A DNA stretch of 64,000 bases, taken from Plantactinospora endophytica (GTDB lineage: Bacteria > Actinomycetota > Actinomycetes > Mycobacteriales > Micromonosporaceae). Shown piece after piece: positions 35,214-43,137 of this stretch. Where the stretch lies: the NCBI RefSeq assembly GCF_016862915.1, contig NZ_BONW01000017.1, positions 158,820 to 222,819 of the forward strand. The letters are read 5' to 3'. Numbering within the stretch: the stretch's first letter is position 1; every line of letters starts with the position of its first letter. The notes below the pieces were generated by a model. The model did not search any database and was not told where the DNA came from. It saw only the letters and a list, made by a program, of their open reading frames with translations. Position numbers and translations under genes: made by a program.

Positions 35214-35423
35214 CCGCAGCACCCCCGCAGGGGCTTTCGGCGTCATGCCGGGGGTCCTTCGCGCATTTCAGGCCCGCCCGATGGCAGGCCGTGACGTAGT
35301 GACACCCGGGCTACCCACGCGTCCGCCACGGCGGCTACCGGCAACGTCGTTCAGTTAGTCGGGCCGCCCGGTGCGGGCCAGGTGGTGACTTGACTTTCCT
35401 GGCCAGGCGGTGAGACTGCCGGG

Positions 35424-35837
35424 GTGGCCATCCCCGTCGATCCGCAGCCCAAGCCGGGGCCGCCCGGTCCGGCCCGCCGGACCCGGGTGGTACTGGCCGA
35501 GGTGGCCCGTGTCGGCACCGGCGCCGAACGGACCCGGGCCGAGCTGACCGAGCAGACCCAGGTCGGCGAGGCACTGGTACGCGGCCTGGTCCGGGCCCAA
35601 CTCGCCCTGGCGCTACGGCTGTCACTGGTGGTCGGGATCGGGCTCGGCGGGCTGCCGCTGCTGTTCGCGATCGCCCCGGAGGTCGGCGCGGCGAAGCTGT
35701 TCGGGGTCAACCTGCCGTGGCTGCTGCTCGGGCTGGCCGCCTTCCCGTTCCTGGTCGCGGTCGGCTGGGCGTACGTGCACCTGGCCGAGCGCAACGAGCA
35801 GGACTTCACCGACGTGGTCCAGCGGCCGGAGCGCTGA
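35424..35837 (+). CDS. Two-helix membrane subunit next to a symporter
   Basis: 137 aa from GTG 35424. A Pro-rich start and a charged helix (RTRVVLAEVARVGTGAERTRA, then ELTEQTQVGEALVRGLVRAQLALALR) precede two membrane helices (LSLVVGIGLGGLPLLFAI and LPWLLLGLAAFPFLVAVGWAYVHLA). Position immediately before the symporter, one base apart, matches the place of DUF485 proteins in acetate-type symporter operons, but sequence similarity to the DUF485 protein at 39862 is weak. Probably an accessory subunit. Confidence 0.75.
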   Translation: MAIPVDPQPKPGPPGPARRTRVVLAEVARVGTGAERTRAELTEQTQVGEALVRGLVRAQLALALRLSLVVGIGLGGLPLLFAIAPEVGAAKLFGVNLPWLLLGLAAFPFLVAVGWAYVHLAERNEQDFTDVVQRPER

Positions 35838-35838
35838 G

Positions 35839-37482
35839 GTGGGTAACGCGTACACGGTGCCGGCGATCATCGTGGTCACCCTGGTCACCGTCGCGATCGG
35901 CTTCTACGGGCTGACCCTGGCCCGGACCACCTCGGACTTCCTGGTGGCGTCCCGGATGGTCAGCCCGACCTGGAACGCGGCGGCGATCGGCGGGGAGTAC
36001 CTCTCCGCCGCCTCCTTCCTCGGCATCGCCGGCCTGATCCTCAAGTACGGCGTGGACGTGCTCTGGTATCCGGTCGGGTTCGCCGCCGGCTATCTGGCCC
36101 TGCTGCTCTTCGTGGCCGCCCCGCTGCGCCGGTCGGGGGCGTTCACCCTGCCCGACTTCTGCGAGCTGCGGCTCGGCTCCCGCCGGCTGCGCAAGCTGGC
36201 CACCCTCTTCGTCGTCTTCATCGGCTGGCTCTATCTGGTGCCGCAGTTGCAGGGCGCCGGGCTGACCCTGACCACGGTCGCCGGCGGACCTTACGAACTC
36301 GGTGCGCTGCTGGTCGCGGCGGTGGTGACCGCCAACGTGGCGCTGGGCGGGATGCGTGCGGTCACCTTCGTGCAGGCGTTTCAATACTGGCTCAAGCTCA
36401 CCGCGCTGGCCGTACCCGCGATCTTCCTGGTGTTGCAGTGGCAGGCGGACGCCCGACCGCCGGTCACCCCGGTCGGCGGTCCGGTCTTTCCGGCCGCGAC
36501 CACCGTCGTGGTCGAGGAGCCGGCGACGCTCACCCTGCCGGACGGTTCCTTCCGGGAGGTACGCCCCGGCGAGGAGCTGACCTTCGCGGCCGGTGAGCCG
36601 GTGCCGGAGATCTCCAGCGTGGACGCGGCCGGCGGGCTCGACTGGCTGCTGCCGAGCATGGCCGGCGACGACGACCGGGGACTCTTCGCCACCTACTCGC
36701 TGATCCTGGCGACCTTCCTCGGCACGATGGGGCTACCACACGTACTCGTGCGTTTCTACACCAATCCGGACGGCGCGGCGGCCCGGCGTACCACCCTGGT
36801 GGTGCTGGCCCTGGTCGGCGCCTTCTACCTGTTCCCCACCCTGTACGGCGTCCTCGGCCGGATCTACACCCCGCAACTGCTGCTGACCGGCCGGACCGAC
36901 GCGGTGGTGGTACTGCTGCCCGGCGCCGCGCTCGGCGACGGCCTGACCGGCCAGTTGCTGGCCGCGCTGGTCGCCGCTGGGGCGTTCGCCGCCTTCCTCT
37001 CCACCTCGTCCGGGCTGCTGACCAGCGTGGCCGGGGTGCTCTCCACCGACGTTCTCGGCCGCGGCTCGGTACGCGACTTCCGGCTCGCCACGGTGGTCGC
37101 CGGTCTGGTGCCGATGGTGCTGGCGCTGAACGTCTCCGGGATGGACGTCTCCCAGGTCGTCGGGCTGGCGTTCGCGGTCGCCGCGTCGAGCTTCTGCCCG
37201 CTGCTGGTGCTCGGCATCTGGTGGCGCGGCCTGACCGACGCGGGTGCGGCGGCCGGAATCCTGGTCGGCGGCGGCGCGGCGGTCGGCGCGGTGCTCTTCA
37301 CCGTGACCGGGCCGGAGCTGGCCGGCTGGCCGGCCGTGTTGATCGCCCAGCCGGCGGCCTGGACCGTGCCGCTCGCCTTCACGGTGATGGTCACCGTCTC
37401 CTGGGCGACCCGGCGCCGGGCGCCGACCGACGTCGCGGCGACGATGCTGCGGCTGCACGCCCCGGAGACGCTCCGGCTCTGA
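35839..37482 (+). CDS. Sodium:solute symporter, acetate type
   Basis: 547 aa, GTG start one base after the previous stop. About 13 membrane helices of the SSS family, with sodium/substrate region signatures AAIGGEYLSAASFLGIAGLI, GTMGLPHVLVRFYTNPD and AFAAFLSTSSGLLTSVAG. Between helices about residues 205-265 there is an extracytoplasmic insertion (VVVEEPATLTLPDGSFREVRPGEE) that is absent from the second symporter at 40239. It likely imports a short carboxylate such as acetate or pyruvate. Co-transcribed with the two-helix protein. Confidence 0.88.
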   Translation: MGNAYTVPAIIVVTLVTVAIGFYGLTLARTTSDFLVASRMVSPTWNAAAIGGEYLSAASFLGIAGLILKYGVDVLWYPVGFAAGYLALLLFVAAPLRRSGAFTLPDFCELRLGSRRLRKLATLFVVFIGWLYLVPQLQGAGLTLTTVAGGPYELGALLVAAVVTANVALGGMRAVTFVQAFQYWLKLTALAVPAIFLVLQWQADARPPVTPVGGPVFPAATTVVVEEPATLTLPDGSFREVRPGEELTFAAGEPVPEISSVDAAGGLDWLLPSMAGDDDRGLFATYSLILATFLGTMGLPHVLVRFYTNPDGAAARRTTLVVLALVGAFYLFPTLYGVLGRIYTPQLLLTGRTDAVVVLLPGAALGDGLTGQLLAALVAAGAFAAFLSTSSGLLTSVAGVLSTDVLGRGSVRDFRLATVVAGLVPMVLALNVSGMDVSQVVGLAFAVAASSFCPLLVLGIWWRGLTDAGAAAGILVGGGAAVGAVLFTVTGPELAGWPAVLIAQPAAWTVPLAFTVMVTVSWATRRRAPTDVAATMLRLHAPETLRL

Positions 37483-37497
37483 CCAGCCGAAGCGTCT

Positions 37498-37593
37498 CCG
37501 CCCTACGTCCGCCCGGGTCGACACCGGGCCGGGGCCAGCACCGGTCCGCCCTACGTCCGCCCGGGTCAACGCCGGGCCGGCGTCAGCACCGGT
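37498..37593. repeat. 48-bp tandem duplication over the 3' end of the sigma-operon membrane protein
   Basis: Copy 37498-37545 and copy 37546-37593 share CCGCCCTACGTCCGCCCGGG and most of the remaining 28 bases. Copy 2 covers the stop codon (TCA at 37583-37585) of the minus-strand gene; copy 1 has CCA at the matching place. Confidence 0.85.
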
Positions 37594-38416
37594 CGGTACC
37601 GGCGCAGAGCCGCAGGGCCGCCCGCTCGGCGAGCCGCCGGGCCCCGGCCCGGTCGCCGGGCGTGTCGATCGCGATCTGGGTCACCAGGTCGCCCCTGCGG
37701 ACGACGATCCAGCCGTGCCGGTCGTCCGTGACGGCGAGCAGCGACTCGTCACCGGCGAAGCCCTCGTCGACGACGTCGACACCGATCTCCGGGCAGTTCC
37801 GCAGGTTGGCCCGCAGGGTCGGCAGATAGTCCGACGCCAACGTCCGGGTGTACCGCTCCACCCGCTGCTGGACGCCGTCGCGGCCGTGCACGAAGTACCG
37901 CTCCCGGTAGGCCACCGGCGACAGACCGCCGGAGTCCCACCCGTCGCAGAGCCCTGCGAAGAAGCCGAGCAGCCAGTCGCCCTCGTGCTCCGGGTCGTCG
38001 ACGCGGTACCCGGGCGCGAGGTCGGACGCCCGGAGCATCGCGTCGGCCGGAACACGCATCGCCCGGGACGCGTCGCCGCCGGTGCGGTCGGCCAGGGCCG
38101 GCGGGTCCGACCGGCTCGTGGTCGGCGAGGACGGCCCGCCTCCGGTCGGCGGGGTGGCGGACGGCGTTACGGCCGACGGCGGGGGCGTGCTCGGTGCGGT
38201 CGCCACCACGTCGGGTAGCTCGGGCGACGGTCCGGAGCCGGCCAGCGCGACCGCCGTACCGGCGGCACCGGCGACCACCAGGACGACGGCGACCGCCAGT
38301 CCGGTGGCGGTCCGCCGCCGGGCAAGCTGCCGGCCCCGCTTCCGCACCTGGGTCGCCGTCGCCCAGCGCAGTCCCTCGGTGTCGCGGTAGAGATCCTCGA
38401 AGAGTCGGTCAGGCAT
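37583..38416 (-). CDS. Membrane-anchored sensor-like protein of a SigE operon
   Basis: 277 aa. Short cytoplasmic N-terminus (MPDRLFEDLYRDTEGLRWAT), one membrane helix (about 38-60, GLAVAVVLVVAGAAGTAVAL), a Ser/Thr/Pro linker and an extracytoplasmic domain of about 160 residues (AMLRASDLAPGYRVDDPEHEGDW through LCAGTDRC) with four Cys in disulfide-type spacing. It overlaps the sigma factor gene by 8 bp, so it is the likely regulatory partner. It has no zinc-binding anti-sigma motif. The N-terminal segment is the candidate sigma-binding part. Confidence 0.75.
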   Translation of the reverse strand: MPDRLFEDLYRDTEGLRWATATQVRKRGRQLARRRTATGLAVAVVLVVAGAAGTAVALAGSGPSPELPDVVATAPSTPPPSAVTPSATPPTGGGPSSPTTSRSDPPALADRTGGDASRAMRVPADAMLRASDLAPGYRVDDPEHEGDWLLGFFAGLCDGWDSGGLSPVAYRERYFVHGRDGVQQRVERYTRTLASDYLPTLRANLRNCPEIGVDVVDEGFAGDESLLAVTDDRHGWIVVRRGDLVTQIAIDTPGDRAGARRLAERAALRLCAGTDRC

Positions 38417-38909
38417 GCGCGTTCTCCTCCGTGAATTCGGCCCCGATCAGGTGGCCGAGGGCTCGACGACCACGGGCCAACCGGGTCTTGACGGTGTTGA
38501 CCGGTACCCCGAGCTGGGTCGCCACCGCCGCCACCGGCAGGTCCACCAGGTGGTGCAGCACGATCGCCTCGCGCTGGTCCGCAGGCAGTTGCCGGAGCGC
38601 CGCCACCAACGCCGCACTGTTCTCCGACGGTGGCTCCACCGGCGGTGGCGGACCGTGCCGGCGGTACGCGACCAGGCCGTTCCGCAGCTTCCGCCAGCGG
38701 TTGAGCTGTATCCGCCGGGCGACGACCCGCACCCATGCCTCCGGATCCGCGTACCCGCCCACCTTCGTCCAGCGTTGCCAGGCCCGCGCGTACGCCTCCT
38801 GGGTGGCGTCCTGGGCGTCCGCCATGTTGCCGCCGAGTGCGTAGAGCACCGTGACGACCCGATGCCGGGTGCTCTGGTAGAACTCCTCGAAATCACTCCC
38901 CTGGGCCAT
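38409..38909 (-). CDS. SigE-family ECF RNA polymerase sigma factor
   Basis: 166 aa, ATG 38909 with GGGAGGGG upstream. Region 2 (FEEFYQSTRHRVVTVLYAL through QEAYARAWQRW, then ADPEAWVRVVARRI) and region 4 (LRQLPADQREAIVLHHLVDLPVAAVATQLGVPVNTVKTRLARGR) are complete. It is the small SigE subfamily common in actinomycetes. The following membrane protein probably controls it. Confidence 0.92.
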   Translation of the reverse strand: MAQGSDFEEFYQSTRHRVVTVLYALGGNMADAQDATQEAYARAWQRWTKVGGYADPEAWVRVVARRIQLNRWRKLRNGLVAYRRHGPPPPVEPPSENSAALVAALRQLPADQREAIVLHHLVDLPVAAVATQLGVPVNTVKTRLARGRRALGHLIGAEFTEENAHA

Positions 38910-39053
38910 CGCCCCTCCCGTCCGGATCCCCTGTCGCTAACACCCGCCGGGACCGGCCACGGTTTCCTGTCTCCTGTCGAAGACGTGACACCGCCGGGGC
39001 GAGGGGGAGCCGTGCGCGGCACCGCCGGGCGGCTCGGCCGGCACAATGGTGCG

Positions 39054-39620
39054 GTGAACCGAGCCGAGCCGCCGGGCGGGCAGATCCACCACACCGACCC
39101 GTTCGCCACCCCGGAACGGGACCGTTCCCCGGTGCGCCGGCTGCGCGGCCGGCTACCGGCACCGGTGACGCTCTGGACGGCGTACGCGACGACGGGCCCG
39201 ACCGGCGACCCGGGCGAACCGGCCGGGCTGACCGTCTCGTCCACGCTGGTCGCCGACGGCGAGCCGGGTCGACTGCTCGGGCTGGTCGACGAGGAGTCGG
39301 AGCTGTGGGCGGCGGCGTCGGCCGGTGGCCGGTTCGCGGTCACCCTGCTCGGCCCGGCACACCGGCAGCTCGCCGACCGGTTCGCCGGGCTCTTCCCCTC
39401 GCCCGGCGGCCTCTTCGCCACCGGCGAGTGGACGCGCACGCCCTACGGCCCGGTACCGGGCGGTGCCGACATCGGCGGCTGGGCCGGCTGCCGGCTGGAC
39501 GGCGCCCGGGAGTACGGCTGGGCGTTGCTGGTCGAGGCCACGATCGAGACGGTCGAGCTGGCGGGTACGGCCGCACCGCTGCTGCACCACCGTGGCCGCT
39601 ACCGCGAACTGGCCGGGTAG
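39054..39620 (+). CDS. Flavin-reductase-like FMN-binding split-barrel protein
   Basis: 188 aa from GTG 39054. Flavin reductase domain pattern: VTLWTAYATTG, GLTVSSTLVADGEPGRLLGLVDEESELW, GRFAVTLLGPAHRQLADRFAG, ACRLDGAREYGWALLVEATIETVEL. These proteins bind FMN and often supply reduced flavin or act as oxidoreductases. Monocistronic and divergent from the sigma operon. CACAAT six bases before the GTG may be a poor -10. Its last codons and stop are repeated downstream. Confidence 0.85.
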   Translation: MNRAEPPGGQIHHTDPFATPERDRSPVRRLRGRLPAPVTLWTAYATTGPTGDPGEPAGLTVSSTLVADGEPGRLLGLVDEESELWAAASAGGRFAVTLLGPAHRQLADRFAGLFPSPGGLFATGEWTRTPYGPVPGGADIGGWAGCRLDGAREYGWALLVEATIETVELAGTAAPLLHHRGRYRELAG

Positions 39621-39677
39621 CTCAACCCCGAACTGGCCGGGTAGCTCGACCCGGAACTGGCCGGATAGCTCGACCCG
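39606..39677 (+). repeat. 24-bp tandem repeat, three copies, containing the stop codon
   Basis: Units 39606-39629, 39630-39653 and 39654-39677 of GAACTGGCCGGGTAGCTCRA plus CCCC/CCCG. The first copy contains the real stop TAG (39618-39620). The period is divisible by 3, so every copy would place a stop in the same frame. Confidence 0.95.
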
Positions 39678-39861
39678 GCCACCGCAGCCCTGGTGCTGAC
39701 CCGGTCCCGTCGCCAAGCGGCGTGACCCGGGTCACTGGGCGCAGCCACCGGCCCGTTCGGCGCACCCGGCGACCAGGCTCCGGATCACTGCTTTCCGATG
39801 ACCGGACGGCTCCCTACGGTGCGCGGAAACTCCCTGCTCCTGCGAAGGTGGTGAGACCAGC

Positions 39862-40242
39862 ATGTCTACGGACACTCCCGCGCCGGCCAGCGCACCGCCG
39901 GATCGGTACGTCGCCGCACAGCGATCGGACGAGTTCGTCGGGTTGCGAAAGGCGCTTCGCGGCTTCGTCTTCCCGATGACCGTGGCGTTCTTCCTCTGGT
40001 ACGCGCTCTACGTGATCCTCTCCGCGTACGCGCGCGGTTTCATGGGCACCAAGCTCGTCGGCAACATCAACGTGGCCCTCGTCTTCGGGCTGTTGCAGTT
40101 CGTCTCCACCTTCCTGATCGCCTGGCTCTACTCCCGGTACGCCAGTCAGAAGCTGGACCCGGTCGCCGACAAGATCCGTGAGGATCTGAACGGCGAGACC
40201 AGTGCGGTCGCGACCGACGAGCAGAAGGAGGCGACGGCATGA
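39862..40242 (+). CDS. DUF485 membrane protein, symporter partner
   Basis: 126 aa, ATG 39862 with GAAGGTGG upstream. Two membrane helices: FVFPMTVAFFLWYALYVILSAYA and INVALVFGLLQFVSTFLIAWLYSRYA, the DUF485/YjcH pattern. A charged C-terminal tail follows. Its ATGA overlap with the symporter indicates a coupled operon, as in acetate permease loci. Confidence 0.92.
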   Translation: MSTDTPAPASAPPDRYVAAQRSDEFVGLRKALRGFVFPMTVAFFLWYALYVILSAYARGFMGTKLVGNINVALVFGLLQFVSTFLIAWLYSRYASQKLDPVADKIREDLNGETSAVATDEQKEATA

Positions 40243-41930
40243 GTCGGGACGTCATCGCCGGCTTCACGCTGGCTGCGGAGGCGGGGAGCAGCACCGCCCG
40301 TACCCTGACCATCACACTCTTCCTGGTCTTCGTCGCGGTGACCCTGGGCATCACCATCTGGGCCAGCCGGCAGACCAAGACCGCCACCGACTACTACGCC
40401 GGCGGTCGGTCGTTCTCCGGCTTCCAGAACGGGATGGCGATCGGCGGCGACTACATGTCCGCCGCGTCGTTCCTCGGCATCGCCGGCATCATCGCGCTGT
40501 ACGGCTACGACGGGTTCCTCTACTCGATCGGGTTCCTGGTCGCCTGGCTGGTCGCCCTGCTGCTGGTGGCGGAACTGCTGCGGAACTCGGGCCGCTACAC
40601 GATGGCCGACGTGCTGGCGTTCCGGATGCGGCAGAAGCCGGTCCGTACGGCGGCGGCGGTCTCCACCATCACTGTGTCGATCTTCTACCTGCTGGCCCAG
40701 ATGGTCGGCGCGGGTGCGCTGGTCGCACTGCTGCTGGGCATCCGGCCGGGTACGACGTTCCTCGGCATGGACGCGGACGCCGCGAAGATCGCCACCATCA
40801 TCATGGTCGGCGCCCTCATGATCATCTACGTCACCGTGGGTGGCATGAAGGGCACCACCTACGTGCAGATCGTCAAGGCGTTCCTGCTGATGAGCGGCGC
40901 CCTGGTGATGACGCTGCTGGTGCTGGCGCACTACAAGTTCAACCTCTCCACCCTGCTCGGCGACGCGGCCAACGCCTCCGGCAAGGGATCCGCGTTCCTC
41001 GAACCAGGACTCCGCTACGGCGTGGAAGTGGCCGGGGACGCGACGAAGACCTTCTACAACAAGGTCGACCTGCTCTCCCTCGGCATCGCCCTGGTACTCG
41101 GCACGGCCGGCCTGCCGCACATCCTGATCCGCTTCTACACCGTGCCGACCGCCAAGACGGCCCGGAAGAGCGTGCTCTGGGCGATCGGCATCATCGGCAC
41201 GTTCTACCTGTTCACCCTGGCCCTCGGCTTCGGCGCGGCGGCCCTGGTGGGCCGGGAGGCGATCACCGCGCAGGACGCGGCCGGCAACACCGCCGCACCG
41301 CAGCTCGCCGAGGCGCTCGGGGTCGACTTCCTCGGCGGCGACGTCGGCGGGGCGGCGATGCTCGCGATCATCGCGGCGGTGGCCTTCGCCACCATCCTCG
41401 CGGTGGTCGCCGGGCTGACCCTGGCCTCCTCGTCCAGCCTGGCGCACGACTTCTACGCCAACGTCATCAAGGGCGGGCAGGCGTCGGAGCGCCAGGAGGT
41501 CAACGTCGCCCGGGTCGCCGCCCTGGTCATCGGCGCGATCTCGATCGTACTGTCGATCTTCGCGCAGAACCTGAACGTGGCGTTCCTGGTGGCCCTGGCC
41601 TTCGCGGTGGCGGCCTCCGGCAACCTGCCGGCGATCCTCTACAGCCTGTTCTGGAAGAGGTTCAACACGTCCGGCGCGGTCTGGGCGATCTACGGCGGTC
41701 TGATCAGCGCCGTCGGGCTGGTGTTCTTCTCCCCGGTGGTCTCCGGGGCGCCCACCGCGATGTTCCCGGACCACAACTGGCAGTGGTTCCCGCTGTCCAA
41801 CCCGGGCATCATCTCCATCCCCATCGGCTTCCTCTGCGGCTGGATCGGCACCCTGATCTCCAAGGAGTCGGACGAGGACAAGTACGCCGAACTGGAGGTG
41901 CGTGCGCTCACCGGCGCCGGAGCACACTGA
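40239..41930 (+). CDS. actP: Cation/acetate symporter
   Basis: 563 aa, sodium:solute symporter with about 13 helices. ActP-type signatures: TDYYAGGRSFSGFQNGMAIGGDYMSAASFLG, GTAGLPHILIRFYTVP, LASSSSLAHDFYANVIKGG, FSPVVSG. Likely imports acetate or related monocarboxylates with Na+. Preceded by its DUF485 partner and followed by a strong terminator. Confidence 0.93.
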   Translation: MSRDVIAGFTLAAEAGSSTARTLTITLFLVFVAVTLGITIWASRQTKTATDYYAGGRSFSGFQNGMAIGGDYMSAASFLGIAGIIALYGYDGFLYSIGFLVAWLVALLLVAELLRNSGRYTMADVLAFRMRQKPVRTAAAVSTITVSIFYLLAQMVGAGALVALLLGIRPGTTFLGMDADAAKIATIIMVGALMIIYVTVGGMKGTTYVQIVKAFLLMSGALVMTLLVLAHYKFNLSTLLGDAANASGKGSAFLEPGLRYGVEVAGDATKTFYNKVDLLSLGIALVLGTAGLPHILIRFYTVPTAKTARKSVLWAIGIIGTFYLFTLALGFGAAALVGREAITAQDAAGNTAAPQLAEALGVDFLGGDVGGAAMLAIIAAVAFATILAVVAGLTLASSSSLAHDFYANVIKGGQASERQEVNVARVAALVIGAISIVLSIFAQNLNVAFLVALAFAVAASGNLPAILYSLFWKRFNTSGAVWAIYGGLISAVGLVFFSPVVSGAPTAMFPDHNWQWFPLSNPGIISIPIGFLCGWIGTLISKESDEDKYAELEVRALTGAGAH

Positions 41931-41961
41931 CGCGGATTCTCACCCACAGTCAGGTCGACAT

Positions 41962-42004
41962 AACGGGTGGTGCCGGACACGAGTACTGTCCGGCACCACC
42001 CGTT
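41962..42004 (+). terminator. Strong terminator, 18-bp perfect stem
   Basis: AACGGGTGGTGCCGGACA (41962-41979) pairs exactly with 41987-42004, 7-nt loop. It closes the actP operon and insulates the epimerase promoter. Confidence 0.9.
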
Positions 42005-42069
42005 CCGTCTGTCCCGTCCGAAGGGCTCCGGTGGGGGTCCCTCGGCCAGCCGGAGATCAGCAATCTGGG

Positions 42070-42075
42070 TAGGCT
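42070..42075 (+). promoter_or_regulatory. -10 element TAGGCT, leaderless epimerase start
   Basis: Six bases before ATG 42082, no Shine-Dalgarno sequence. Confidence 0.5.
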
Positions 42076-42081
42076 GGCCGT

Positions 42082-43062
42082 ATGGTGGTAGCCCAGCGTT
42101 TCGGAGCGGAACACCGGATCCTCGTCACCGGCGGTGCCGGATTCGTCCCATCGCACCTGGTCGACGCGCTCATCGCGCGTGGCTGCACGGTGGTCGCGGT
42201 GGACAACTTCGTCACCGGGTCGAAGGAGAACGTCGCCCATCTGGCGGACCATCCCCGGTTCACCCTGGTCGAGGCGGACGTCTCGGAGGGGCTGCCCGAG
42301 CACCACCCGGCCATCGCCGAGCGGTTCGACGCCATCATGCACCTGGCCTCGCCGGCCAGCCCCACCGACTTCGCCTCGCTGCCGATCGAGATCCTCCGGG
42401 TCGGCTCGCTGGCCACCCTGCACCTGCTCGACCGGGCGGTCGCGGACCGGGCCCGGTTCCTGCTCGCCTCCACCTCCGAGGCGTACGGCGACCCGCAGGT
42501 GCACCCGCAGGTCGAGACGTACTGGGGCAACGTCAACCCGATCGGCGTACGCAGCGTCTACGACGAGGCCAAGCGGTTCGCCGAGGCGAGCACGATGGCG
42601 TACCACCGCTACCACGGGCTCGACGTCGGCATCGTACGGATCTTCAACACGTACGGGCCCCGGATGCGGCCGGACGACGGGCGGGCCATCCCCACCTTCA
42701 TCACCCAGGCACTGCGCGGCGAGCCGCTGACCGTACACGGCACCGGCTCGCAGACCCGGTCCATCTGCTACGTCAGCGACCTGGTCCGGGGCATCCTGCT
42801 GCTGCTCGACTCCACCGAGACCGGCCCGATCAACTGCGGCACCGAGCACGAGGTGTCGATGCGGGAGCTGGCCGAGACGATCGCCGCGCTGACCGGGAGC
42901 CGGTCCCAGGTGAGCTACATCACCCGGACCGCCGACGACCCGGAGATGCGCCGCCCGGACCTGACGCTGGCCCGCGAACGGCTCGGCTACGAGCCCGAGG
43001 TGGCTCCGGCCGACGGCCTGCGCCGGACGATCGAGCACTTCAGCCAGCGTCTGGCGGGGTAG
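42082..43062 (+). CDS. UDP-glucuronate decarboxylase-like NAD-dependent epimerase
   Basis: 326 aa short-chain dehydrogenase/epimerase. NAD-binding motif VTGGAGFVPSH at about 15-25, catalytic Thr/Ser in LASTSEAYGDP, catalytic pair YDEAK, and RIFNTYGPRMRPDDGR plus the RSICYVSDLVRG block typical of UDP-xylose synthases. The second Gly-x-x-Gly position reads Val-Pro rather than the usual Ile-Gly. It lies upstream of three LCP ligase genes, so its sugar nucleotide may serve wall polymers, but it is separated by 75 bp and a new promoter. Confidence 0.88.
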   Translation: MVVAQRFGAEHRILVTGGAGFVPSHLVDALIARGCTVVAVDNFVTGSKENVAHLADHPRFTLVEADVSEGLPEHHPAIAERFDAIMHLASPASPTDFASLPIEILRVGSLATLHLLDRAVADRARFLLASTSEAYGDPQVHPQVETYWGNVNPIGVRSVYDEAKRFAEASTMAYHRYHGLDVGIVRIFNTYGPRMRPDDGRAIPTFITQALRGEPLTVHGTGSQTRSICYVSDLVRGILLLLDSTETGPINCGTEHEVSMRELAETIAALTGSRSQVSYITRTADDPEMRRPDLTLARERLGYEPEVAPADGLRRTIEHFSQRLAG

Positions 43063-43125
43063 CGCAGGATACCGGGTCCGGGCCAGCCGGGCCGTGGCAC
43101 ACAGCGGTTCCTTGGATCCGCTACG

Positions 43126-43131
43126 TACCCT
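43126..43131 (+). promoter_or_regulatory. -10 element TACCCT, leaderless first LCP gene
   Basis: Six bases before ATG 43138. GAGGG follows it but lies only a base or two from the ATG, too close to be a useful ribosome binding site. Confidence 0.5.
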
Positions 43132-43137
43132 GAGGGC

